Positions 8,336 to 16,637 of a DNA stretch of 64,000 nucleotides are shown here, piece by piece; within the stretch, counting starts at the first letter, position 1, and each line of letters opens with the position of its first letter. The DNA lies in NCBI RefSeq assembly GCF_004138395.1, contig NZ_PRLM01000006.1:168759-232758 (forward strand), written 5' to 3'. Below the pieces are notes generated by a model, which did no database searches, was not told where the DNA came from, and was given only the letters and a program-made list of their open reading frames with translations. The translations under genes were made by a program, and so were the position numbers. Origin of the DNA: Candidatus Nanosyncoccus alces (GTDB lineage: Bacteria; Patescibacteriota; Saccharimonadia; Saccharimonadales; Saccharimonadaceae).

Positions 8336-8857
8336 ATGAGTATTTGGATTTTTGTTGTGTTATTGTTTATATCCGCAGTTTTGTGTTATATTTCGATTAT
8401 CGTTCTGGACGAAGATACCGAATTCGGCGGGTGCTTATTTACTATAGTGGTCGTGGCCGTCTTCCTAATCAGCGCGGTTTCCACTGTGGGATTTTTCATC
8501 GGGAGGCAAGAAGTTGTAACTTCTGAGGAAACAGAATTACCCCCCCCCCATCAGCTGGTTCAGCTCACTACGGCGAAAGACGCCGAATACTATCTGGTTC
8601 AAAATGGAGGAAAATTCCAATTTTCTTACATTGATGAGGCTGACGGTTTAGTCACGAGAGAGGCTGAAGTTGAAAACAGCAAAGTATACTACGGCACAAA
8701 GAAGGATAGCGACATCCGTGTTGTTATCCATGAAACCGTAAAGACCCACCATAACCAGTGGTTATTCATAAGAGACGGCGATGAAGAAGAAACTCTTTAT
8801 GAATATGATTTTTATATCCCGAATCGGGATAATATCGCCAATACCTATGAAAAGTAA
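8336..8857 (+). CDS. Membrane-anchored orphan protein with an internal C10 tract
   Basis: A 173-residue paralogue of the 6063 protein. There are two hydrophobic segments (about residues 3-24 and 33-56), a short linker with three prolines, then the shared domain (EYYLVQNGGKFQFSYIDEA, QWLFIRDG, YEYDFYIP). The ATG is chosen because CAGGAGGTGCTCTT precedes it; the longer frame upstream would contain the promoter. The linker prolines are encoded by a run of ten C at 8540-8549. A one-base slip there would remove the whole C-terminal domain, so the gene could switch on and off. Confidence 0.72.
   Translation: MSIWIFVVLLFISAVLCYISIIVLDEDTEFGGCLFTIVVVAVFLISAVSTVGFFIGRQEVVTSEETELPPPHQLVQLTTAKDAEYYLVQNGGKFQFSYIDEADGLVTREAEVENSKVYYGTKKDSDIRVVIHETVKTHHNQWLFIRDGDEEETLYEYDFYIPNRDNIANTYEK
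8540..8549 (+). repeat. Poly-C tract (C10) inside a gene
   Basis: Ten consecutive C in the coding sequence of the membrane protein at 8336-8857, between its membrane part and its soluble domain. It is a candidate slipped-strand site. Confidence 0.6.
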
Positions 8858-8865
8858 TGTGCGCT

Positions 8866-8892
8866 GGCCGAGTTTTATGCTCGGCCTTTTTT
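8866..8892 (+). terminator. Intrinsic terminator
   Basis: GGCCGAG (8866-8872) pairs with CTCGGCC (8880-8886), followed by T6. Confidence 0.88.
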
Positions 8893-8898
8893 CTACCC

Positions 8899-8927
8899 TT
8901 GATTTTTATAGTGAAGTGTGGCATAAT
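8899..8927 (+). promoter_or_regulatory. Promoter of rpsJ
   Basis: TTGATT (8899-8904), 17-base spacer, CATAAT (8922-8927). Confidence 0.6.
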
Positions 8928-9019
8928 GAAAGCGTACATTAATTAATTATCTACCTCTAAAAAACTTATCGACAAACCATCTAAGCGTTTATCTAAGGTT
9001 ATAGAGGTGAAAGGAAAAA

Positions 9020-9346
9020 ATGGCAGATAGCAAAAAAGACGAAGGTCTAAAAATCCGTATCCGCTTGAAGGCCTATGATCACCGCGTGATCGACCAAAGC
9101 GCGCGCCAAATCGTGGATACCGCAATTCGTACTGGCGCAAGCGTAAGCGGCCCAATCCCTCTACCGACTAAGCGCAGTACTTTTACCGTAGTGAAGTCAC
9201 CACATGTATATAAAACTGGTGGTGAGGCTTTCGAGATGAAAGTCCACAAGCGTTTGATTGACATTTCTAACGCTACGCCAAAGACGATTGAAAGTTTGCA
9301 AAATCTCTCGCTCCCAGCAGGCGTAGACGCAGAGATAAAGATGTAA
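9020..9346 (+). CDS. rpsJ: 30S ribosomal protein S10
   Basis: S10 (108 residues) is a 30S head protein and the NusE partner of NusB in antitermination. The family core is plain: [20 protein letters not shown], then [21 protein letters not shown] and the long-loop/helix region up to the end. It is a few residues longer at the N-terminus than usual. GAGGTGAAAGGA precedes the ATG. In most bacteria rpsJ opens the S10 operon with rplC next; here it is a single gene closed by a terminator and followed by a cell-wall operon, so the ribosomal cluster is broken. Confidence 0.95.
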   Translation: MADSKKDEGLKIRIRLKAYDHRVIDQSARQIVDTAIRTGASVSGPIPLPTKRSTFTVVKSPHVYKTGGEAFEMKVHKRLIDISNATPKTIESLQNLSLPAGVDAEIKM

Positions 9347-9353
9347 AATCTAT

Positions 9354-9377
9354 AAATCCCCCGAAAGGGGGATTTTT
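9354..9377 (+). terminator. Intrinsic terminator after rpsJ
   Basis: AAATCCCCC / GGGGGATTT stem with GAAA loop and T-run, almost the same as the tuf terminator. Confidence 0.9.
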
Positions 9378-9444
9378 GATGCGACACCTCTGCCCCGAGC
9401 CTTGCCCAGTGGCGATTTTGGCCTGAAAGTGCTATAATACCCGT

Positions 9445-10716
9445 ATGACAGTTGCTAAGCTTAAAAAGCGCTTTTATTTCGTCGCAGCGAAATATTTTCG
9501 GCATTTTGCGGATCGGGCTTTACAGAGGTGGAAACCGCGAGTGATTGCGATTACTGGCTCGGCTGGGAAGACCACAATGTTACACCTAATGGAGCACGAA
9601 ATGGGGGAGAAAGCGCATTATTCGCACGATGCAAATTCGGCTTTTGGTGTAAGTTTCGATATTCTAGGGTTGAAGGGAGTACGGGGATCAAAATTGCGTT
9701 GGGTCCATCTATTTCTCGCTGCCCCCCTAAAGTCGTTATTTTACCGCCATAAAGAGAAGTTTTACGTGGTAGAGATCGACGGAGAGCGCCCGCACGAGGC
9801 GGAGTTTTTGGCAAAATGGCTAAAGCCAGAGATAACAATCTGGGTATCAATTGGACGATCGCATGCGATACAGTTTGAAAAAGAGGTGGAAGAAGGCAAA
9901 TTTAAGAGTTTAGATGAAGCAATCACAGCGGAATTTGCCACCCTGCCACAAAATACTACTAAATTAGTATACATTGATGCGACCTCCAGGTTGATGAAGA
10001 CGGCTACGCGAGATATTAAGGCCAAAGTGGTACCAATCAAAAAGACCGAAATCAAAAAATATGTAGTCTACCCGGATTCGACGGATTTTACCTATGGGGA
10101 TACCACTTTTCATTTTAATCACCCAGAGCCAAAGGATATTGCTTTTAATTTGTTAGTATTACAAGATTTGATGAAATACTTGAAAATGCCGTTTAAATCT
10201 GATTTTTCAGATATTACGATTGCACCGGGGCGATGCTCATATTTTAAGGGTAAAAATGGCTTGGAAATCGTAGATAGCAGTTATAATGCACACATGATAT
10301 CGATGGCATCCATCTTGGATATGGCGCGGCGGATGCACGCAGATCATAAATGGTTAGTAATTGGTGATATTGTAGACCAAGGTTCTACCGAAAGTGAAGA
10401 ACATAAAAAATTGGCACAGCTGATTGCCGATGTGGAACCGGAGAAAGTAATACTGGTAGGACGTCGCACTAAAAAATACACTGCACCAGAGCTGAAGAAA
10501 CTAGGCGTGTCAGCGGTAGCAACATTAGACCCACGCAAAGCTTTAGAATATATAGAGAAGCGCGCTAAGGGCAGAGAAACACTGATATTCAAAGGCAGTC
10601 AATACTTAGAATGGATTATTGAGAAATTATTAGCCGATCCGAAAGACGCTAAAAAATTATGTCGGCGCGAAAAAGCTGCCGTACAGCGGCGCAAAAGTTG
10701 GGGGCTGGATTCGTGA
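9445..10716 (+). CDS. Mur ligase family protein (MurF-like)
   Basis: An ATP-dependent Mur-ligase-type enzyme of 423 residues, probably adding an amino acid or dipeptide to a peptidoglycan precursor. VIAITGSAGKTTMLHLMEHE (about residues 32-51) is the P-loop. A central domain follows with VVEIDGERPHEAE and the SIGRSHAIQFE region. The C-terminal ligase domain has VVDSSYNAHMISM-like DSYNAxP chemistry and WLVIGDIVDQG. The closest type is MurF, but the MurF N-terminal domain is reduced, so the substrate is uncertain. TATAAT (9433-9438) ends exactly 6 bases before the ATG, so the mRNA should be leaderless. It heads the operon with the hydrolase, aminotransferase and two FemX genes. Confidence 0.8.
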   Translation: MTVAKLKKRFYFVAAKYFRHFADRALQRWKPRVIAITGSAGKTTMLHLMEHEMGEKAHYSHDANSAFGVSFDILGLKGVRGSKLRWVHLFLAAPLKSLFYRHKEKFYVVEIDGERPHEAEFLAKWLKPEITIWVSIGRSHAIQFEKEVEEGKFKSLDEAITAEFATLPQNTTKLVYIDATSRLMKTATRDIKAKVVPIKKTEIKKYVVYPDSTDFTYGDTTFHFNHPEPKDIAFNLLVLQDLMKYLKMPFKSDFSDITIAPGRCSYFKGKNGLEIVDSSYNAHMISMASILDMARRMHADHKWLVIGDIVDQGSTESEEHKKLAQLIADVEPEKVILVGRRTKKYTAPELKKLGVSAVATLDPRKALEYIEKRAKGRETLIFKGSQYLEWIIEKLLADPKDAKKLCRREKAAVQRRKSWGLDS

Positions 10717-10758
10717 TTTTAGGATTTAGGTGCGAAAAAATAACTAGAGGAGAGCAAA

Positions 10759-11439
10759 ATGGCTGACCTATATATCATCCACGGGTGGACTTATACCGTA
10801 GAACCTTGGCGAAGCACCCTGAAGATATTGCGTGATAACGGAATTAGCGTGAAGATGTTGCATGTGCCGGGCCTAACCGAAAAGTCCGACAAAGTCTTTA
10901 CAATTGAAGATTATATGGGGTGGGCGGACGAGAATATTCCGGATGGCGCGCTAGCTTTGGGACACTCTAATGGAGGGCGGATTCTATTGAACCTATGTGC
11001 TAAAAAGCCAGAAAAATTGAAATATCTAATCCTGCTAGATGCAGCGGGTGTATACGAACCTTCCGCACGAAAAAAAATCGTAGAAAAGGTAGCAAAGCTT
11101 GGCAAGCCGCTAAAAAAGGTGCCGATTATCGACAAAGCATTCCATAAACTTACCGGCTCGACGGATTATTCGCGCGCGCCAGAGAATATGAAGCAGACGC
11201 TTACTAATATGTTAGAATCTGACAAAGATTTGGATTTTAGTAAGATCCAAACTAAGACATTTATTTTGTGGGGGAAGAAAGACACCACTACGCCGCCACG
11301 CCAAGCCACCACAATGTATGAGAAACTACCGAACGCAGAGCTTAAATTTTATGCTAACTGGACACATGCTCCATACATTTCTAGCCCGGATGAATTAGCA
11401 CGTGCACTGACTGCTTTAATTACGAGGATTAAAAAGTGA
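10759..11439 (+). CDS. Alpha/beta hydrolase
   Basis: A 226-residue alpha/beta hydrolase-fold protein. LYIIHGWTYTVEPW is the oxyanion strand-turn, ALGHSNGGRILLNL (about residues 66-79) the nucleophile elbow with Ser in GHSNGG, ILWGKKDTTTPP supplies the likely catalytic Asp, and NWTHAPYISSPDEL the His. The substrate cannot be read from the sequence. There is no signal peptide, so it is probably cytosolic. AGAGGAGAGC precedes the ATG. Its stop overlaps the GTG start of the next gene by 4 bases, so the two are translationally coupled, which ties it to cell-envelope precursor chemistry. Confidence 0.85.
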   Translation: MADLYIIHGWTYTVEPWRSTLKILRDNGISVKMLHVPGLTEKSDKVFTIEDYMGWADENIPDGALALGHSNGGRILLNLCAKKPEKLKYLILLDAAGVYEPSARKKIVEKVAKLGKPLKKVPIIDKAFHKLTGSTDYSRAPENMKQTLTNMLESDKDLDFSKIQTKTFILWGKKDTTTPPRQATTMYEKLPNAELKFYANWTHAPYISSPDELARALTALITRIKK

Positions 11440-12539
11440 GAAAACACTACTTTTTAGGTTTGGCGGCGAATTATTCCAGGAAGCGGTGCTTGGCACACAC
11501 TTTTGCGATAGGACGAAAAAAAGACCGCGGTGCTTTGCAACGATTTTTGACGCAAAAATACGGTGGCGAAACGATTTTAACGAAGAATGGACGCTCGGCC
11601 TTAGCGCTGGCACTAAAAGCATATTTTGATCCAGGGGATGCAGTGATTGTGAACGGGTTTACCTGCTATGCTGTATACGAAGCTGTGAAAGCCGCTGGGC
11701 TAACGCCGGTGTGGGCAGACATTTCGCAAGAAGACTTAAATTTTAACACCAAAACTCTTGAAAAAGTAGCTAATGAAGATGTGAAGGGGGTTATTGTCCA
11801 AAACTCGCTAGGCAATCCGGTGGATATTGTGGCAGTAGAGAAATTTGCCAAAAAATATAATTTGGTAATTATTGAAGATTTGGCGCACTGTGCGGGAATA
11901 AAATACGCGGGCGGACGTGAAGTTGGCACAGTAGGATCAGCAGCGGTACTGTCCTTCGGTAAAGATAAAGCAATTGATACGATTTCTGGTGGGGCGGTGA
12001 TTTTGCGCCACCCACATAAAAATAAGGTTGAAGCGCCCTCCAAACTTCCGAGAATCTCGGATAATTTGCGGGCTAGGTTTTATCCGCTACTGGGCGCGAT
12101 TTCGCGTGGGTTATCTTATGTACATCTAAGCGGTATATGGATGCGGTGTTTGGTAAAAATCCACTGGGTAGAAAAATCTGCAGACAATAAGCTAGACTTG
12201 GAACGCAAAATTGCTAAATTTGAAGCAAAACTAGCCTTGAGACAACTGCAGAATTTGAAAGAATCTAGTAAACACCCATTGCGAGAGTTTCGTTTAGTAC
12301 GAAATAGGGAAGAGCTATTGAAGAAGTTGGCCGCGGCGGGATATTATTTTGGCGGGTTTTGGTATGAGAGACCGGTGTCACCAGAGCGGTATTATAAAAA
12401 AGTGCATTTTCCAGAGGACAAATGTCCGGTAGCAGTAGAGGTGGCCAAAAAAATCATCAATTTGCCAACTTGCTATAGCAAAAAAGACTTAGCATTAGCA
12501 TGCGAGATTATCGCGGAATATGTGGAGGAAACGAAATGA
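11436..12539 (+). CDS. DegT/DnrJ-type PLP aminotransferase-like protein
   Basis: A 367-residue protein of the DegT/DnrJ/EryC1/StrS sugar-aminotransferase type. LTKNGRSALALALKAYFDPG is the usual PLP-phosphate region, VIVNGFTCYAVYEAVKAAG the strand after it, VIIEDLAHCAGIKY carries the PLP-contacting Asp, and SFGKDKAIDTISGGAV holds the candidate Schiff-base Lys. It starts with GTG overlapping the previous stop (GTGA) and ends in ATGA overlapping the next start. Between a Mur-ligase-like gene and FemX genes it may make an amino-sugar or modify a wall precursor; the substrate is an inference. Confidence 0.8.
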   Translation: MRKHYFLGLAANYSRKRCLAHTFAIGRKKDRGALQRFLTQKYGGETILTKNGRSALALALKAYFDPGDAVIVNGFTCYAVYEAVKAAGLTPVWADISQEDLNFNTKTLEKVANEDVKGVIVQNSLGNPVDIVAVEKFAKKYNLVIIEDLAHCAGIKYAGGREVGTVGSAAVLSFGKDKAIDTISGGAVILRHPHKNKVEAPSKLPRISDNLRARFYPLLGAISRGLSYVHLSGIWMRCLVKIHWVEKSADNKLDLERKIAKFEAKLALRQLQNLKESSKHPLREFRLVRNREELLKKLAAAGYYFGGFWYERPVSPERYYKKVHFPEDKCPVAVEVAKKIINLPTCYSKKDLALACEIIAEYVEETK

Positions 12540-13510
12540 ATTGGGGAGAAGTAGTAAAAAGATATCCGGAAGCAAATTTTTTACAGTCGCCGAACTATGG
12601 CAAAATGAACGAAATCTTGGGCGACAAAGTAATCACAGAAGATTTCGATAGCAAGGGCCATGCCCTAATGATAGTACGGGATGCCAAACGCGGCAGATAT
12701 TTAGAGATACCTTGCGGACCACTACTAGATTGGCGAGACAAAGAGGCTGCGAAGGGAGTTTTTACAAAGATTTCCGAGATTGCTAAACAAGAAAAGTGCG
12801 CATTCGTGCGGGTGCGGCCGCAACTAAAGCGAAGTGCTGAAAACATAAAACTGTTGACAGATTTGGGACTTAAAAAGGCGCCAATGCATCTGGCAGCAGA
12901 GCACACCGTGATGATAGATCTTACAAAACCTGAAGACAACTTATTGGCCAGTATGCGACGACAGACTCGCTATGAAGTACGGCGCGCCAGCAAACTAGGG
13001 ATTATGGTGGAGAAAGACAATAATGAAACGATTTTTAGAGAATTTCGTAAAGTGCAAGCCGAGACTGCCAAGCGCCAAGGATTCATCCCACCAAATCTCA
13101 AAACCCTGTTAGCCGAAAAGGAAGCGTTTGGTAATAATATTGTGATTTATGTGGCAAAAACTGCTGAAGGTGGACCAATTGCTTACGGTATGATTATAAA
13201 AGATGGTGAGGAAGGAGACTACTACGAGGCAGCTTCCACGCCACTGAATCGCAAACTGCCGGGGGCATACGCGTTATTGTGGCAGGCGATGAAAGATTTA
13301 AAAACTGAAGGTTACAAGAGATTCAATCTATGGGGAATCGCCCCAGCCGGGCAGCCTAACCACCGCTACGCTGGCGTCACCACCTTCAAAACTGGTTTTG
13401 GGGGTGAGGTAGTAGAGTATGTACCGGCACACGATCTGGTGATTTCGCGAACGCGATATCTGGCGGATTTTACGTTTGAAACTTTGCGAAAAAAGAGGAG
13501 GCACTTGTGA
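12536..13510 (+). CDS. FemX/FemAB-type peptidoglycan branching enzyme, copy 1
   Basis: A FemABX-family transferase (324 residues) that adds an amino acid from aminoacyl-tRNA to the stem peptide of lipid-linked peptidoglycan precursors. Twin GNAT-like domains are suggested by ANFLQSPNYGKMNEI at the start, FVRVRPQLKRSAENI, MRRQTRYEVRRASKLGI (the basic helix after the first domain) and KRFNLWGIAPAGQPNH near the end. The ATG at 12536 lies after GGAGGAAACGAA and overlaps the previous stop by 4 bases. The next gene is a second copy, coupled through GTGA. Confidence 0.9.
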   Translation: MNWGEVVKRYPEANFLQSPNYGKMNEILGDKVITEDFDSKGHALMIVRDAKRGRYLEIPCGPLLDWRDKEAAKGVFTKISEIAKQEKCAFVRVRPQLKRSAENIKLLTDLGLKKAPMHLAAEHTVMIDLTKPEDNLLASMRRQTRYEVRRASKLGIMVEKDNNETIFREFRKVQAETAKRQGFIPPNLKTLLAEKEAFGNNIVIYVAKTAEGGPIAYGMIIKDGEEGDYYEAASTPLNRKLPGAYALLWQAMKDLKTEGYKRFNLWGIAPAGQPNHRYAGVTTFKTGFGGEVVEYVPAHDLVISRTRYLADFTFETLRKKRRHL

Positions 13511-14526
13511 AAATAATTGAGGTTGCGGAACAACAAAGATGGGACGATTTTGTCACATCGCACCTAGAGGCGAATTTTTTGCAGTCATGGGATTTTTACG
13601 AGTTCCATAAGAATCGTGGCAAAAAGATTGTGCGACGTGCAGTGGTAGACGACAAAAACGAAATTATAGCAGCCTATGCCGGCGTAGTAGAGACTGCTAA
13701 ACGAGGCACCTATATGGCGATTGCCGGGGGCCCGATTATAGATTATAACGATAAAAAGTTAGTGCGTGAAATTTTTGCAGATATCTATAGGGCAGGAAAA
13801 GAAGCTGGGTGCGTGTTTGTGCGAATACGACCACAGCTACCTTTGTCTGATAGATCTTTAAGATTAATGCAAGAACTAGGTTTGAAGAAGGCGCCAATGT
13901 ATTTATCCGTAGAATATGCAGGGATTTTGGACCTTGGAAAATCCGAAGAGGAGATTTTGGCTGGAGCATCGCAAGGATTCCGCCGGAAGTTGCGCAAAGC
14001 AGAAAAGAATAATATCGAAATAGTAGCTAATGCTGAAAAATGGGCTATTGAAGAATTTTGCAAATTAGAAAAAAAGCATGCTGAAAGACAGAAATACGTA
14101 GCATTTTCTAGCAGCTTTCTTACCAAACAATTTGAGGCGTTCGCAAAAAACAATGAAGTACTGATATATACCGCTAAGAAGGATGGCGAGATTTTAGCAC
14201 AGAACTTTATGATTTTTTATGGGGCGGAGGCGAGTTATCATTATGGAGTGTCCTCGCAGCTAGGCACCAAATACTCCGCAGCGCCACTACTACATATGGC
14301 GGCGATGCGTGAGGCCAGGAAGCGCGGCTGCAGACGCTATAACTTGTGGGGGATTGTAGGGTTAGAAGAAAAGTCGCATCGGTTTTATGGCGTAAGCGAG
14401 TTTAAACGTTCGTTTGGTTGCGAAGAATTAAAATATACACCGGCGCACGATATGATTTTGAGCCCAGTAAAATATCAGATTACTAAAATAATAGAAACCG
14501 CTCGCAAGAGGAAACGTCACGTATAA
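13507..14526 (+). CDS. FemX/FemAB-type peptidoglycan branching enzyme, copy 2
   Basis: A second FemABX-family transferase of 339 residues, clearly paralogous to the gene before it (shared ANFLQSWDFYEF, FVRIRPQLPLSDRSL, RRKLRKAEKNNI, RRYNLWGIVGLEEKSH and a common ending APAHD-like to PAHDMILS). Two copies in tandem usually mean two successive additions to a cross-bridge, as with FemA/FemB, so the wall of this organism probably has a branched stem peptide. The GTG start follows AGGAGGCACTT and overlaps the previous stop. A TATAAT at 14543 then begins a new unit. Confidence 0.9.
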   Translation: MKIIEVAEQQRWDDFVTSHLEANFLQSWDFYEFHKNRGKKIVRRAVVDDKNEIIAAYAGVVETAKRGTYMAIAGGPIIDYNDKKLVREIFADIYRAGKEAGCVFVRIRPQLPLSDRSLRLMQELGLKKAPMYLSVEYAGILDLGKSEEEILAGASQGFRRKLRKAEKNNIEIVANAEKWAIEEFCKLEKKHAERQKYVAFSSSFLTKQFEAFAKNNEVLIYTAKKDGEILAQNFMIFYGAEASYHYGVSSQLGTKYSAAPLLHMAAMREARKRGCRRYNLWGIVGLEEKSHRFYGVSEFKRSFGCEELKYTPAHDMILSPVKYQITKIIETARKRKRHV

Positions 14527-14575
14527 GATTGCCGCGTATTTGTGGTATAATAAGCATAAGTAATAAAGGATTTTT

Positions 14576-15172
14576 ATGGCGAAAATAAATCGCAAATATA
14601 TAGATAAGCATTGGTTGGTATTCATTATCAGAGGTGCGCTGGCGGGAGCGTTTGGGTTTATTGCTTTATTCGGCGGAATGACAAATATAGAAAACATGAC
14701 GGCGGTAATTAGCGTTCTTCTGTTGTTGATAGGCGTAGTAGATTCAGTCGGAGCGTTATATAACTCTACCAAAAAGCACGGCTGGATAAATTCGGTAATA
14801 GACGCCGGAGTAGACGTAGTTGCGGCAGTAGTACTGCTCTTCTTTGCAAGAAACGACTTAGTAACCAGCGTGATTGTGTTATCTGCATACACGATACTAT
14901 CTGGCGTAATTGATGTATTTCATGGCTTTTTGTCTACGGTTGATCCGACAGATCGATTTATACGGATACTAGCCGGAGCATGTGGATGTATTATTGGCAC
15001 AGTGATATTAAATGCAGGTAATTTTGAGATAACGACATTTATACGATTCTTTGGTGCGTATATGCTGATTGTGAGCGTAACGAGCATGATATATGGCGTG
15101 CATAACCGCGCACAGAACATTGAAGACAAAATAGCCAGAAAACAAGCCAAAAAGAAGAATAAAAAGAAATAG
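14576..15172 (+). CDS. DUF308/HdeD-like membrane protein
   Basis: A 198-residue protein with about six hydrophobic segments arranged in pairs, a pattern typical of the DUF308 (HdeD-like) family. The segments include FIIRGALAGAFGFIALFGG, MTAVISVLLLLIGVVDSVG, VVAAVVLLFFA, VIVLSAYTILSGVIDVFHGF, LAGACGCIIGTVILN and FFGAYMLIVSVTSMIYGV. It ends in a lysine-rich tail (KQAKKKNKKK). The function of the family is poorly known. TATAAT at 14543 lies about 30 bases upstream and AAAGGA precedes the start. Confidence 0.7.
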   Translation: MAKINRKYIDKHWLVFIIRGALAGAFGFIALFGGMTNIENMTAVISVLLLLIGVVDSVGALYNSTKKHGWINSVIDAGVDVVAAVVLLFFARNDLVTSVIVLSAYTILSGVIDVFHGFLSTVDPTDRFIRILAGACGCIIGTVILNAGNFEITTFIRFFGAYMLIVSVTSMIYGVHNRAQNIEDKIARKQAKKKNKKK

Positions 15173-15207
15173 TATCTATGTTATAATCAGGTCTTAAGGA
15201 GGCCTTA

Positions 15208-16086
15208 ATGTCAGCTATTAAAAAAGCTATTATTACAGACGCTGGGTTTGCCAGTCGTTATTTACCGATTACCAAAACCATACCGAAGGCAATGATCCCA
15301 ATAGGCGCAAAGCCGGTCATGCAGTTGTGTGTGGAAGAATGTGTGGAGGCCGGCATTGAAGAAATTATCATTGTGGCCACGCCAAATACTAAGTCTAAAG
15401 AAATTTACGACGACTACTTTCATAATAGAGCCAACAATGTAAAAATCCTGCTGGATAAACAGGGAAAGTCTGGCAGATTTGAAGCGGTAGAGAAGGTATT
15501 GAATTTCCCGAAAATTACCGTGATAGAACAGGATGCGAACCTACCTTATGGGAATGGTTCGCCAATTGTTTCTGCGAAGCAATATGTAGAAAACGAAGAA
15601 GCCTTTGTGGTACTATATAGTGACGACTTAATTTTGGGTGAGGGCGACGTAAAAACTTTGATCGAAGACTACGAAAAAGCACCTGGAGCCAAGGCCGTAA
15701 TTGCGGCGCAAGAAATGCCAGAAGAAGTATGGCACAAATATGGCATGGTAGCGCTGAAAGCAAACGGCACCTTGAGCCACATTGTAGAAAAACCAAAAAC
15801 TCCAGATTTGGCGCCGAGCAACTTGACTAGTTATGGACGCTATCTGCTGACTCCGGAAGTTTTTGAATATTTAGTCCCCTCCAATACTGGACTAGATGGA
15901 GAGCTGTGGACAGTGGACGCAATCACCAAGCTAGCCGAACATGGCGACGTGGTGGTAGCGAAAAGTAAAGGTAAGTGGATCACTACTGGCGATCCGAAAA
16001 ATTATTTCTTGGCACACTTAGAGTACGTATTAAACTACAGTGACTACGGTGATGACGTGCGCAAAATCGTAGAAGCCTCCAAATAA
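15208..16086 (+). CDS. galU: UTP--glucose-1-phosphate uridylyltransferase
   Basis: GalU makes UDP-glucose from UTP and glucose-1-phosphate for envelope glycans. It is 292 residues, the normal length. The N-terminal nucleotide-binding motif reads DAGFASRYLPITKTIPKAMI; the family usually has GxGTR where this has GFASR. Further motifs are VEECVEAGIEEIIIV, LPYGNGSPIVSAK, VLYSDDLILG and TGDPKNYFLAHLEY. AAGGAGGCCTTA precedes the ATG and TATAAT lies about 25 bases upstream. The changed motif is worth noting, but the overall match is clear. Confidence 0.92.
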   Translation: MSAIKKAIITDAGFASRYLPITKTIPKAMIPIGAKPVMQLCVEECVEAGIEEIIIVATPNTKSKEIYDDYFHNRANNVKILLDKQGKSGRFEAVEKVLNFPKITVIEQDANLPYGNGSPIVSAKQYVENEEAFVVLYSDDLILGEGDVKTLIEDYEKAPGAKAVIAAQEMPEEVWHKYGMVALKANGTLSHIVEKPKTPDLAPSNLTSYGRYLLTPEVFEYLVPSNTGLDGELWTVDAITKLAEHGDVVVAKSKGKWITTGDPKNYFLAHLEYVLNYSDYGDDVRKIVEASK

Positions 16087-16117
16087 TTAGTGTTATAATG
16101 GTTACAAGGAGAAAAAT

Positions 16118-16411
16118 ATGAATACAGCTGAATGGATATTGGTCGTAATATTAAGCATAACTCTTTTGATGTTTTTGATTTTAGGAATTGTGCTAATAGT
16201 CCGATTGATAGATTTGAGTAAGGAAGTTAAAAAAGTAGTGATTGAAGGGCAAGACATTGCCAAAAATACTAATGGCATAGTGTCTAACGTAAAAGGTATG
16301 ACATCTATCGGTGGCACAATGGAAATGTTTGTAGATAAATATATCACGCCGAAATTGAAAGAAAAAATTAAGGAAAGGAAAAAAGATGACGGAAGAAAAA
16401 CAGAAGAATAA
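16118..16411 (+). CDS. Small single-pass membrane protein
   Basis: A 97-residue protein with one N-terminal hydrophobic helix (WILVVILSITLLMFLILGIV, residues 6-25) and a charged, probably coiled-coil tail. It resembles DUF948-type envelope proteins in layout only. AAGGAG precedes the ATG and TATAAT lies near 16093. Its end overlaps the start of the next gene, a YtxH-like protein, by 26 bases, so the two are co-translated. DUF948-like and YtxH-like proteins often occur together in bacteria. Confidence 0.7.
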   Translation: MNTAEWILVVILSITLLMFLILGIVLIVRLIDLSKEVKKVVIEGQDIAKNTNGIVSNVKGMTSIGGTMEMFVDKYITPKLKEKIKERKKDDGRKTEE

Positions 16412-16637
16412 GAGTGGCGCCGGAAAGTTCTTTTTAGGGGCATTGCTTGGTGGTGTAGCCGGAGCAATTGCCGGAAAGTTTATCCGTACAAAAACCGATG
16501 AGGAAGAGCCGGAAGGCTGTGAATGTGGTAATGAATGCAGCTGCCACGAAGAAAACAAGGAAAATACAATTAAGAGTGCTCCCGTAAGCAAGAAAGAACC
16601 TGAGGGCAAAACCAAGAAAACTGGCGAAAAGAAATGA
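16386..16637 (+). CDS. YtxH-like protein with a cysteine cluster
   Basis: An 83-residue protein. A glycine-zipper hydrophobic segment (FFLGALLGGVAGAIAGKFI, about residues 15-33) is typical of YtxH-like proteins. It is followed by an acidic segment with EGCECGNECSCHEENKE, four Cys and one His close together, which could bind a metal or an FeS cluster; this is speculative. A Lys/Glu-rich tail follows. It overlaps the genes on both sides: the preceding small membrane protein by 26 bases and dnaE by 4 bases (ATGA). Confidence 0.68.
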   Translation: MTEEKQKNKSGAGKFFLGALLGGVAGAIAGKFIRTKTDEEEPEGCECGNECSCHEENKENTIKSAPVSKKEPEGKTKKTGEKK

